Assembly: GCA_050115015.1 (NCBI GenBank)
Contig: JASFRI010000076.1
Coordinates: 1-13,040, forward strand
Reading direction: 5' to 3'
Source: JASFRI01 sp050115015
GTDB lineage: Bacteria; Acidobacteriota; Polarisedimenticolia; CBDVAL01
Length of the DNA: 13,040 nt
Below the pieces are notes generated by a model. That model had not been told where the DNA came from, did not search any database, and saw only the letters and a program-made list of their open reading frames with translations. The translations under genes were made by a program, and so were the position numbers. This document shows positions 5,822 through 12,765 of this stretch, piece after piece. Positions within the stretch are counted from its first letter, which is position 1, and every line of letters starts with the position of its first letter.

Positions 5822-6853
5822 TCACGGACGGCGCTCAGCGGGGCGCTGCGGCGCGCCGACACCGGCGAGGACGCCGGGCCCCCGGACGCCCGCCCGGGGT
5901 CGGGCCCGCGTCCCGGAGGGGAGCTCGCCGAACTGCGTGCGGTAATCCGCGGCGAACTGCCCCATGTGCCAGAAGCCGTAGCGGTTGGCCATGTCGGCGA
6001 TCTTCTCGTCCGGACCCGACCGCTGGAGGGCCCGGCGCGCGGCGTGCAGACGGATCGCCTTCAAATACTCCCTGGGGGAGAGGGCATAGTGCTCGCGGAA
6101 CGCATAGTCGAGCGTCCTCCAGCTGACCCGGGCGGCTCCGCAGACCGTTTGCACCGTCGGGGGATCGTCCAGATGCGATTCGATGAACTCCCTGGCGCGG
6201 GAGAGAGCCAGGTACCGGGAGCGGGACGATGGCCGGGGCTGTCGCACCGGGACGCCGTTCAGGGCTTGCAGGAGCAAGGTGGGAAGTTCGGACTCCATCT
6301 CCCTCCGCAGGGCCGGAAGCTCCCGGATCTGCGGGCGCTCGTGCAACGCCTCGTGGATCGCCCGGCAGCGGCTGCGGATCGCAGCCAGGATGTCCGGGGA
6401 GCATCGGATCACGGACCTCCGGGCCTCCCCTTCCTGCCGGAGGCCGAGATCCTGAGCCACGGCCGCCAGTCGCGCCTCGGAGATCGAGATCGTGTCGGAA
6501 CGGAACTGCGGCGAGGACACCGCCTCGAGCTCCCGGCTCCGCGGGTACAGCAGCAGGCTGGCGTCGTCGACCGGCTGACCCAGGAAGCGGCCAAGGAGGC
6601 CGCGGCCGACCACCGAGAAAGTCCGCGTCCCCCGCGGCGAGGTCCCACGCAGCTCCAGCCGGTGCGAGAAACGGACCCGGGCCAGGAGGACATCGGCTGT
6701 GCCCGCCTGAACGATCTCCACGGCCATGGCGCCCGGCTCGAGCTGGCGAAAGTCGAGATCCCAGGCGTGCACGGCGCTCACGACGTCATCCAGTTCACCG
6801 GACAGGCGCAGAAACGACAGCCCATTCGGTGGGTCGCTGGCCCGATCGGTCAT
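5822..6853 (-). CDS. AraC-family transcriptional regulator
   Basis: A 343-residue regulator. Residues about 20-215 form a divergent N-terminal sensing domain with beta-strand patterns (AMAVEIVQAGTADVLLARV), resembling the AraC_binding_2 group, followed by the C-terminal double helix-turn-helix from about 222 (LSRAREFIESHLDDPPTVQTV) to 318. The second HTH carries the family hallmark as IADMANRYGFWHMGQFAADY, then RTQFGELPS. The last 25 residues are Arg/Pro/Gly-rich and probably disordered. ATG 6853 has GGAG about ten bases upstream and a promoter (-35 TTTACA, -10 CAGAAT, 17-base spacer) before it. A 20-base site lies three bases upstream of that -35 box, the usual place for an AraC-type activator or autoregulator. 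It is divergent from the sulfatase operon and upstream of the TMEM175-type gene; its ligand is unknown. Confidence 0.92.
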   Translation of the reverse strand: MTDRASDPPNGLSFLRLSGELDDVVSAVHAWDLDFRQLEPGAMAVEIVQAGTADVLLARVRFSHRLELRGTSPRGTRTFSVVGRGLLGRFLGQPVDDASLLLYPRSRELEAVSSPQFRSDTISISEARLAAVAQDLGLRQEGEARRSVIRCSPDILAAIRSRCRAIHEALHERPQIRELPALRREMESELPTLLLQALNGVPVRQPRPSSRSRYLALSRAREFIESHLDDPPTVQTVCGAARVSWRTLDYAFREHYALSPREYLKAIRLHAARRALQRSGPDEKIADMANRYGFWHMGQFAADYRTQFGELPSGTRARPRAGVRGPGVLAGVGAPQRPAERRP

Positions 6854-6877
6854 TCGTGGCTTCTCCGGATTCCCGGT

Positions 6878-6906
6878 ATTCTGCTCCAGATAACCGGCAA
6901 TGTAAA
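6878..6906 (-). promoter_or_regulatory. Sigma-70-type promoter of the AraC-family gene
   Basis: On the minus strand, TTTACA (6906-6901, five of six to TTGACA) is followed by a 17-base spacer and CAGAAT (6883-6878, four of six to TATAAT), about 25 bases before the AraC start codon. The stretch is visibly more AT-rich than its surroundings. Confidence 0.55.
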
Positions 6907-6909
6907 GTG

Positions 6910-6929
6910 TTGCGAATCCCTGATGTGTC
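6910..6929 (-). repeat. Right copy of the 20-base site, abutting the AraC-gene promoter
   Basis: On the minus strand it reads GACACATCAGG-G-ATTCGCAA, 19 of 20 identical to the copy at 5740-5759. Its 3' end is three bases from the -35 box TTTACA. AraC-family activators commonly bind sites of about this length next to or overlapping the -35 box, so autoregulation by the adjacent gene product is a reasonable inference. Confidence 0.6.
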
Positions 6930-6957
6930 GCTGGCTGGAAACCCCGTAGGCTGGACT

Positions 6958-6975
6958 GGAATCCGCCGGAATCCG
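6958..6975 (+). repeat. Tandem GGAATCCG motif in the divergent promoter region
   Basis: GGAATCCG occurs at 6958-6965 and again at 6968-6975, exactly one helical turn apart. A third copy is on the minus strand at 6873-6866, before the AraC start. The three copies lie within 110 bases between the divergent genes. Ribbon-helix-helix repressors often bind short repeats spaced like this, and one is encoded immediately downstream; the link is inferred. Confidence 0.4.
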
Positions 6976-7050
6976 GGCCGTTTCGCCCCGGCGGTGGGAA
7001 GGAGCGGCAGGGTGTCCCAGGAGTCCGCTTCCGGCGGGAGGGGGAGGAGG

Positions 7051-7224
7051 ATGGGTCGTCCTCCCGGTCCGCGGGAGAGGCGGCGCCGGAACCGGGTCGT
7101 CACGTTCGTCACGGACGCCGAGCTGGAGGCGCTGCAGCGGCTCTCGGACCGGTCCGGGCGCAGCCTTTCGGCCGAGGTGCATGCGATCCTGACCGGATCG
7201 CTCCGTAAGGGTGCCAAAGGGTGA
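7051..7224 (+). CDS. Small ribbon-helix-helix (CopG/Arc-like) DNA-binding protein
   Basis: A 57-residue basic protein. An Arg-rich arm (PRERRRRNR, residues 7-15) precedes a short strand VVTFV (16-20), helix DAELEALQRLSDRSG (22-36) and helix SLSAEVHAILTGSLR (38-52): the beta-alpha-alpha pattern of RHH proteins, which dimerise and read DNA with the paired strands. ATG 7051 has GGAGG nine bases upstream. An in-frame GTG at 7012 with AAGGAG seven bases before it is an equally good start and would give 70 residues (added part SQESASGGRGRR). No toxin partner follows: the next gene is a sulfatase 176 bases on, so it is more likely a local repressor than an antitoxin. It is the first gene of the plus-strand cluster, divergent from the AraC-type gene. 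Confidence 0.75.
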   Translation: MGRPPGPRERRRRNRVVTFVTDAELEALQRLSDRSGRSLSAEVHAILTGSLRKGAKG

Positions 7225-7260
7225 CGGCCCACGCTGGTCGTGGGGGCCGGCCCCTGCCGG

Positions 7261-7283
7261 GACCCCGGCGACATCGCCGGGTC
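7261..7283 (+). terminator. Strong hairpin between the RHH gene and the sulfatase gene
   Basis: GACCCCGGCG (7261-7270) pairs with CGCCGGGTC (7275-7283) around an ACAT loop, nine pairs with one bulged C. There is no T-run. A 12-base palindrome GGGGCCGGCCCC lies just before it (7243-7254). It could be a terminator, or an attenuating or mRNA-stabilising element in the 176-base spacer. Confidence 0.4.
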
Positions 7284-7400
7284 AGCCCGATGGGCCGTCC
7301 CGGAGGTCGGGTTTCATCGAGGAAATGGAAACTAGATGGAGGTCGCATCGCCCGCCCTGGCGGGGCTCGGTTCGGCTTCCCGAGGGGAGGAGGAGACGAG

Positions 7401-9950
7401 ATGATCACGATGAAGAAGCTCGCGCTGCTGGGTGCGATGGCCGTGCTGCCCTGGGCCCTCCAGGGATGCGCCGACCGCGGGGGGGGAACCGGCGCGAAGG
7501 GCGGTGCGATCGGCCAGGGGGTCAGCGGCGAGCTAGGCTCCCCTGCCGCGACCGCCACGATCCCGGGGGATCGGCTCCCGGCGCCGGACCCGGAGTTCGG
7601 CGGGGTGATCGAGCAGGACGCCCTGAAGTCGAAGCCCTGGTGGGCGCCGCGGATCGTGCCCCCGAAGAAGGCCCCGAATATCCTGCTGATCATCACCGAT
7701 GACGCCGGCTTCGGCGTGCCCAGCACGTTCGGCGGGGTCATCCCGACGCCGGCGATGGACCGAATCGCGAAGATGGGCCTGCGCTACAACAACATCCACT
7801 CCACGGCGCTGTGCTCCCCCACCCGCGCCGCGCTGATCACGGGCCGCAACCACCACTCGGCGGGCTTCGGCGTCATCTCCGAGCAGGCGACGGGGTTCCC
7901 CGGCTACAACAGCATTATCGCGGAGGACAAGGCGACCATCGGCCGCATCCTGCTGGACAACGGCTACGCCACCTCGTGGTTCGGCAAGGACCACAACACG
8001 CCGGCCTTCGAGGCCAGCGCCATCGGCCCCTTCGATCAGTGGCCCACCGGCATGGGGTTCGAGTACTTCTACGGCTTCGTCGGCGGCGACGCCAACCAGT
8101 GGGAGCCGAACCTGTTCCGCAACACGACCCAGATCTATCCCTTCCGGGGGAAGCCGGGCTGGAACCTGATCACCGGCATGGCCGACGACGCCATCGACCA
8201 CCTCGGCAAGCTCAACCAGATTGACCCGTCGAAGCCGTTCTTCGTCAAGTACGCCCCGGGTGCCACCCACGCCCCACATCACCCGACGAAGGAGTGGGTC
8301 GACAAGATCCACAAGATGCACCTGTTCGACGACGGCTGGAACAAGCTCCGCGAGCGGATCTTCGAGAACCAGAAGAGGCTCGGCGTCATTCCGGCGGACA
8401 CCCAGCTCGAGCCATGGCCGGATGAGGTCCTGAAGCCCTGGGACAAGCTCACCGCCGAGGAGAAGAAGCTGTTCATCCGGCAGGTGGAGATCTTCGCCGC
8501 CTATGCCGCCTACAACGATTACGAGATCGGCCGCGTCATCCAGGCGGTCGAGGACATGGGCAAGCTCGACGACACCCTGGTCATCTACATCAACGGCGAC
8601 AACGGCACCAGCGCCGAGGGCGGCCCCCTGGGGACGCCGAACGAGGTGGCGTTCTTCAACGGCGTCAACATGATGCCGGTGGACGTGCAGATGAAGTGGT
8701 ACGACGTCTGGGGCACCGAGCAGACCTACAACCACATGTCCGCGGGCTGGTCCTGGGCTTTCGACACCCCGTTCACCTGGTTCAAGCAGAACGCCTCGAA
8801 GCTGGGTGGGATCCGGCAGGGAATGGTGGTCTCCTGGCCCAACGGCATCAAGGACGCCGGCGGTCTCCGGGAGCAGTTCCTCCATATCATCGACGTCGTG
8901 CCCACCCTCCTGGAGGTGACGGGGATCCCGGCCCCCGAGTACGTGGACGGCATCCGGCAGGCACCCATCGAGGGCACGAGCTTCGCCTACACCTTCGACG
9001 CCGCGAACGCCCAGGCGCCGTCGCGGCACACGACCCAGTACTTCGAGATGATGGGACAGTGGGCCCTCTACCACGAGGGCTGGCTGCTGAGCACCAAGGT
9101 GAACCGCGCACCCTGGGAGGCCTTCGGGCCGGCCAACCCCGACCCCCTGAACAACCAGGTCCTCGAGCTCTACAACCTGGACGAGGACTTCAGCCAGTCG
9201 AAGAACGTCGTGGACGATCACCCCGACAAGGTCCAGGACCTGAAGAAGCTGTTCATCGAGGAGGCGAAGAAGTACCAGGTCTTCCCGATGGACGCCTCGG
9301 TGGCGGCCCGCATCATCGCGCCGCGCCCGAACATCACGGCCGGCCGGACGGAGTTCGTCTACACCCGGCCCATGACCGGATTGCCCCAGGGGGACTCGCC
9401 GTCGCTGCTCGACTCGTCCTACACCATCACCGCGGAGATCGATGTACCGCGGGGCGGCGCCGAGGGGATGATCCTGACCTCCGGCGGGAGGTTCGCGGGC
9501 TACGGCTTCTACCTGCTGAAGGGGAAGCCGGTGTTCGTGTGGAACATGCTGGATCTCGAGCGGATCAAGTGGGAGGGCCCGCAGGCCCTGTCCCCGGGCC
9601 GGCATACCGTGGAGTTCGACTTCGAGTACGACGGCCTGGGCGTGGGGACCCTCACCTACAACAACATGAGCGGCCTCGCCCAGCCCGGCACCGGAACCCT
9701 GAGGGTGGATGGTAAGGACGTCCAGACGAAGAAGATGGAGAAGACGATCCCGATGATCCTGCAATGGGACGAGGCCTTCGACATCGGCTCCGACACCCTC
9801 ACCGGCGTGAACGACGCCGACTACAAGCCGCCGTTCCCGCTCACCGCCAGGCTGGACAAGCTGACCATCAAGGTCGATCGGCCGCAGCTGTCCCCCGAGG
9901 ACATCAAGAAGCTCGAGGAGGCCCAGCGTAACAACAAGATGAGCGAGTAG
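7401..9950 (+). CDS. Large arylsulfatase, exported lipoprotein, cysteine-type (formylglycine) active site
   Basis: An 849-residue sulfatase, hydrolysing sulfate esters outside the cytoplasm. ATG 7401 follows a GGAGGAG and starts a lipoprotein signal (MKKLALLGAMAVLPWALQGC, Cys23). Catalytic residues are in place: metal ligands D100-D101 (IITDDAGFG), C138-S-P-T-R142, the CxPxR motif whose Cys becomes formylglycine, then GRNHH, K196 and H198 (FGKDH), H290 (THAPHH) and D400-N401 (NGDNG). Residues about 93-600 form the sulfatase domain; from about 674 to 836 a beta-sandwich-like domain follows (AEIDVPRGGAEGMILTSGG, GRHTVEFDFEYDG), as in the long arylsulfatases of mycobacteria and proteobacteria. 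The extra domain may bind substrate. No formylglycine-generating enzyme is in the window. A FadL-type channel follows 121 bases on, suggesting a hydrophobic sulfated substrate. Confidence 0.95.
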   Translation: MITMKKLALLGAMAVLPWALQGCADRGGGTGAKGGAIGQGVSGELGSPAATATIPGDRLPAPDPEFGGVIEQDALKSKPWWAPRIVPPKKAPNILLIITDDAGFGVPSTFGGVIPTPAMDRIAKMGLRYNNIHSTALCSPTRAALITGRNHHSAGFGVISEQATGFPGYNSIIAEDKATIGRILLDNGYATSWFGKDHNTPAFEASAIGPFDQWPTGMGFEYFYGFVGGDANQWEPNLFRNTTQIYPFRGKPGWNLITGMADDAIDHLGKLNQIDPSKPFFVKYAPGATHAPHHPTKEWVDKIHKMHLFDDGWNKLRERIFENQKRLGVIPADTQLEPWPDEVLKPWDKLTAEEKKLFIRQVEIFAAYAAYNDYEIGRVIQAVEDMGKLDDTLVIYINGDNGTSAEGGPLGTPNEVAFFNGVNMMPVDVQMKWYDVWGTEQTYNHMSAGWSWAFDTPFTWFKQNASKLGGIRQGMVVSWPNGIKDAGGLREQFLHIIDVVPTLLEVTGIPAPEYVDGIRQAPIEGTSFAYTFDAANAQAPSRHTTQYFEMMGQWALYHEGWLLSTKVNRAPWEAFGPANPDPLNNQVLELYNLDEDFSQSKNVVDDHPDKVQDLKKLFIEEAKKYQVFPMDASVAARIIAPRPNITAGRTEFVYTRPMTGLPQGDSPSLLDSSYTITAEIDVPRGGAEGMILTSGGRFAGYGFYLLKGKPVFVWNMLDLERIKWEGPQALSPGRHTVEFDFEYDGLGVGTLTYNNMSGLAQPGTGTLRVDGKDVQTKKMEKTIPMILQWDEAFDIGSDTLTGVNDADYKPPFPLTARLDKLTIKVDRPQLSPEDIKKLEEAQRNNKMSE

Positions 9951-10071
9951 CCGATATCGCATGGTCCCGGCCGCCGGATCGGCACCCACGGTGTCTCCGG
10001 CGACCGGGGAGTGACCGTCAGCGGAGGACCAGAGCTGCCCGCGAGGGCAATCGGCCACCGGGAGGTTGATC

Positions 10072-11343
10072 ATGATGAAGCGTGCTTTTTGCGGTATCGG
10101 CGCCGTGCTGTCCCTGCTGGTCGCCACGGCGGTGCCGGCCACCGCCGGAGGCCTCTACCTCTACGAGCTCAGCGCCAGCGACGTCGGGCTGGGCTCCGCC
10201 GGCTGGACGGCGCGGGCCCACGACGCGTCCACGCTGTTCAAGAACCCCGCGGGAATGGTGCGGATCGACGACGGTGACCTGCTGATCAACGTACAGGGGC
10301 TCTACCTGGACATCCAGTTCTCGCCCGATCCGGCGACGACCACCTCCGGCCCCGACGGCGACGCCAGTGGCTTCCTCCCAACCCCGGGCATCTACTACGT
10401 GCTGGGGATCTCCGACGACATCAAGTTCGGCATCGGGATGGCCGGCTACTTCGGCCTGGCGGCGTCCTACGAGGACGACTGGGTCGGGCGCTACTACGTC
10501 CAGAACACCCAGCTGCAGGCGGTGAGTATTCAGCCCACCGCCGCGTTCCGACTCGGTGCGGGCTGGTCGCTGGGGGTCGGGATCGCCGCTCAGTACGGCA
10601 TCCTGGACACGGAGATCGCGATCAACAACGTCGCGCCGGGTGCCACCGACGGCCAGCTGTCCCTCGACGACACGGCATGGGGATACCAGGGGAACCTGGG
10701 TGTGCTGTGGGAGGGAAAGAAGGGCTGCCGCGTTGGCCTCCAGTACCTCAGTGCGGCGAAGCTGGACTTCTCGGCCACCCCTGACTTCACGAACCTGGCC
10801 CCGGCACTGCAGACCGCCCTCGCCGCGCGGGGCCTGCTCGACGCGCGGCTCGACCTGGGAATGAAGATGCCGCGGGCGGTCCGGGTCGGATGGGCCGGCG
10901 TGCCGACGGCAAACTGGGGCGTCTTCGCCGACCTGGGCTGGGAGGACTGGTCGCAGTTCGGCAAGGTCGACGTCGGGATCACCTCCACGACGGACACCAG
11001 CCTCACCACGGACCTGCAGTACGACGACGTCTGGCACGTCGCGGCGGGCGCCCGGCGTCAGTTCGGCGACGCCTGGGGACTGAACTTCGGCTTCGCCTAC
11101 GACAGCTCGATGGTCGACGACGCGAACCGGACACCGACCCTGCCCGTAGGACCGGCCACGCGGTTCGGGATCGGCGGGGAGTGGTCCTATGGAAAGGGGG
11201 AAGTGGCCTTCGGCTACGAGCTGATCTGGTCCGGAGACCTGCCGGTGAACGTGGAGCGCGGCCCCCTGGCCGGCCGCGTGTCCGGATCGTACGACGGAAT
11301 GGCGGTGCACGCCTTCGCCGCGTCCTGGAGGAAGATCTTCTGA
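10072..11343 (+). CDS. OmpP1/FadL-type outer-membrane transport protein
   Basis: A 423-residue outer-membrane beta-barrel of the FadL/TodX group, which lets hydrophobic compounds cross the outer membrane. A signal peptide spans residues 1-25 (GIGAVLSLLVATAVPATA). The mature N-terminus has the family pattern: GGLYLYELSASDVGLGSAG, then DASTLFKNPAGM, with the NPAGM motif at 58-62. Alternating strands run to the end, and the last residues WRKIF finish in the Phe typical of barrel-insertion signals. Length is normal for the family. ATG 10072 has GGAGG six bases upstream; ATG 10075 is an alternative one codon later. Its place after the lipoprotein sulfatase suggests import of the desulfated (or sulfated) hydrophobic product; this is inference from context. 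Confidence 0.92.
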   Translation: MMKRAFCGIGAVLSLLVATAVPATAGGLYLYELSASDVGLGSAGWTARAHDASTLFKNPAGMVRIDDGDLLINVQGLYLDIQFSPDPATTTSGPDGDASGFLPTPGIYYVLGISDDIKFGIGMAGYFGLAASYEDDWVGRYYVQNTQLQAVSIQPTAAFRLGAGWSLGVGIAAQYGILDTEIAINNVAPGATDGQLSLDDTAWGYQGNLGVLWEGKKGCRVGLQYLSAAKLDFSATPDFTNLAPALQTALAARGLLDARLDLGMKMPRAVRVGWAGVPTANWGVFADLGWEDWSQFGKVDVGITSTTDTSLTTDLQYDDVWHVAAGARRQFGDAWGLNFGFAYDSSMVDDANRTPTLPVGPATRFGIGGEWSYGKGEVAFGYELIWSGDLPVNVERGPLAGRVSGSYDGMAVHAFAASWRKIF

Positions 11344-11368
11344 GGCGCCGAGGGAAGCGTATCGGACG

Positions 11369-11389
11369 GGACCCCGCTGGCCGGGGTCC
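11369..11389 (+). terminator. Perfect GC hairpin after the FadL-type gene
   Basis: GGACCCCG (11369-11376) and CGGGGTCC (11382-11389) form an eight-pair stem with a five-base loop, 25 bases past the FadL stop. No T-run follows, so it may partly terminate or protect the upstream message. Confidence 0.5.
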
Positions 11390-11408
11390 GAGCTCGCATG
11401 TAGTGAGG

Positions 11409-11534
11409 ATGGACGTGGCGCTCGGGGCGCTGGACAACGGGACGACCAACCCCGCCCGGATCACGTTCGACGTGAAGCAGGAGAGACTCCAGGCAGTGGC
11501 GGGGAACGTCGCACACAAGAAGACCGGAGCCTGA
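11409..11534 (+). CDS. Possible small ORF of 41 residues, unrecognised
   Basis: An ATG-to-TGA ORF with strongly coding-like codons (third base G or C in 36 of the 41 sense codons), translating to MDVALGALDNG, TTNPARITFDVKQERLQAV and AGNVAHKKTGA. The frame is also open upstream through the FadL gene, and there is no good ribosome-binding site: only GAGG directly against the ATG (an in-frame GTG at 11403 is no better). It could be a real small protein, the leftover 3' end of a decayed gene, or chance in GC-rich DNA. It has no signal peptide and no family is recognised. It lies between a hairpin and the next gene in the cluster. Confidence 0.3.
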   Translation: MDVALGALDNGTTNPARITFDVKQERLQAVAGNVAHKKTGA

Positions 11535-11591
11535 GTCGGGGTTTCCACCGGAGATCAGCTCGCCGCCTCCGGTTCCAAGGAGGATCACGCG

Positions 11592-12068
11592 ATGTCATCG
11601 TCTAAGGGGATCGTTATTGCCGTGCTGTGCTGTCTCGCCGTGGCCCCGACCAGCGCGAAGGAGGAGTTCACACCGAGCGCCTACCTGAAGCTCCTGCGGG
11701 CCGATGTGAGGCTGGAGAGGATGGGGATCCTGAGGGAAGCTCTCGACCTGTCCGAGGAGCAGGGCAAGGCGTTCTGGCCGATCTTCCGGGAGTACGACCT
11801 GGAGCTGCAGCGCCTCGGGGATCGACGCGTCGGCCTCGTCCAGACGTTCGTCGATTCCTACGGCACGTTCACCGACGACCAGGTGTCCTCGTTCGCCAAG
11901 GACTGGTTCGGCCTCCACAGCGACCGGCTAAAGCTGCGCAAGAAGTACTTCGACAAGGTCTCCAAGGCCGTATCGCCCAAGGTCGCCGCCCAGTTCATCC
12001 AGGTGGAGAACGTCGTCGGCATGATGATCGACCTGCAGATCGCCGCCGAGCTGCCGCTCCTGGAGTGA
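11592..12068 (+). CDS. Periplasmic all-helical protein, Spy/CpxP-like in outline
   Basis: A 158-residue exported protein. Residues 1-22 are a signal peptide (GIVIAVLCCLAVAPTSA). The mature part is predicted helical and charged, with ALDLSEEQGKAFWPIFREYD (residues about 50-69), DDQVSSFAKDWFGLHSDRLKLRKKYFDKV and a final KVAAQFIQVENVVGMMIDLQ. The L-S-x-E-Q-x-x-x-F-W-P-I-F-x-x-Y pattern recalls the LTxxQ-type repeats of Spy/CpxP periplasmic chaperones, but the match is loose and similar helical proteins of unknown function are common. A strong AAGGAGG (11577-11583) sits eight bases before ATG. Its place after the FadL-type gene and before another barrel gene would suit a chaperone or accessory factor for the envelope proteins; this is inference. 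Confidence 0.82.
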   Translation: MSSSKGIVIAVLCCLAVAPTSAKEEFTPSAYLKLLRADVRLERMGILREALDLSEEQGKAFWPIFREYDLELQRLGDRRVGLVQTFVDSYGTFTDDQVSSFAKDWFGLHSDRLKLRKKYFDKVSKAVSPKVAAQFIQVENVVGMMIDLQIAAELPLLE

Positions 12069-12076
12069 CCCACGAT

Positions 12077-12103
12077 CCGCTTCCCGTTGGCGATGGGAAG
12101 TGG
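12077..12103 (+). terminator. Nine-pair hairpin after the periplasmic helical protein gene
   Basis: CCGCTTCCC (12077-12085) pairs with GGGAAGTGG (12095-12103), one G-U pair, loop of nine bases, starting eight bases after the stop. No T-run follows. It separates the helical-protein gene from the next barrel gene. No promoter could be assigned in the remaining bases up to 12241. Confidence 0.5.
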
Positions 12104-12241
12104 CTGAAACCGTGGTAGCCTACGCTTCGCCGGCCTCGCGCGTCGGCGGCCAGCGCCCTACCGGGTGGTTCCTCGGGCGCCTCGAGACATCGCGACCCGG
12201 GGCCCCGTGGGTGAAGCATCCCACCTGCCCAGGAGGGAACC

Positions 12242-12733
12242 GTGCGTCCGCCTCCATATCGATCGCTGCTGCTCCTCGCTCTCCTCGCCGCCGCCACGCC
12301 AGCGGATGGGAAGGAGGCCGACGCCGGGGCGGACCGGGACTGGGCGGCGAAGGGCCGGAACGATATGGCGGTGTTCCTCGGGGCAACCGCCGTCCGGGGC
12401 GACCTCGGCGAGAGCGTGGGCCTTGACTACGAATACCGGGTCACCCGGCGGTTCGGGGTCGGGGCGGCGCTGGAGTACACCGGGGCCGCCTTCCGCGAGC
12501 TCCTCTACGCGGTGTCGTTCGACTGGCATCCCTGGCGGGAGATGAAGCTCTATCTTGCCCCGGGCGGCCAGACCGACGTGACGGAGGGCACCGCCGCCTG
12601 GGTGGTGCGCTTCGGGATCGAGTATGGCTTCGACGTCGGCCGGGGACTGGAGATCGCACCGGCCCTCAGCATCGACCATCTGAGCGACGAGACCGCCGTC
12701 GTGATCGGCGTCGGTCTCGGCAGGTCCTTCTGA
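12242..12733 (+). CDS. Small outer-membrane beta-barrel protein
   Basis: A 163-residue protein with a GTG start; AGGAGGG lies about five bases before it. Residues 1-20 make a signal peptide (SLLLLALLAAATPADG). The mature part alternates short amphipathic strands and turns (NDMAVFLGATAV, SVGLDYEYRVTRRFGVGAALEY, MKLYLAPGGQTDV, AWVVRFGIEYGFDV, VVIGVGLGRSF), enough for about eight strands, and ends in Phe as outer-membrane proteins do. It looks like the generic eight-stranded OmpA/OmpX/OmpW-sized barrels, but no specific family is recognised and no ligand can be named. It is the last gene of the plus-strand cluster and converges with the porin gene, 32 bases away. Confidence 0.8.
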   Translation: MRPPPYRSLLLLALLAAATPADGKEADAGADRDWAAKGRNDMAVFLGATAVRGDLGESVGLDYEYRVTRRFGVGAALEYTGAAFRELLYAVSFDWHPWREMKLYLAPGGQTDVTEGTAAWVVRFGIEYGFDVGRGLEIAPALSIDHLSDETAVVIGVGLGRSF

Positions 12734-12765
12734 CCCGCGCCTTCCGTTCGACGGCCGCCTGCGGG
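12734..12765. terminator. Possible bidirectional hairpin between convergent genes
   Basis: CCCGC (12734-12738) pairs with GCGGG (12761-12765), and an inner CCGT-TCG-ACGG hairpin lies between. It fills the whole 32-base gap between the two convergent barrel genes. Stems are short and there is no T-run. Confidence 0.25.

Noticed and set aside
5740..6929. Terminal inverted repeats of a mobile element around the AraC gene
   Set aside because: No transposase lies between the copies and the outer flanks show no target-site duplication; a site three bases from a -35 box is better explained as a regulator-binding site.
7051..7224. Antitoxin of a toxin-antitoxin pair
   Set aside because: The neighbouring genes are a sulfatase and an AraC-family regulator; no PIN, RelE/ParE or other small toxin gene is adjacent.
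7533..10142. An 869-codon open frame on the minus strand covering the arylsulfatase gene
   Set aside because: It mirrors the sulfatase codons; with almost every plus-strand third base G or C, stops are rare in that antisense frame. The translation is Val/Gly/Leu/Arg-rich with no recognisable domain, while the plus strand has a complete sulfatase.
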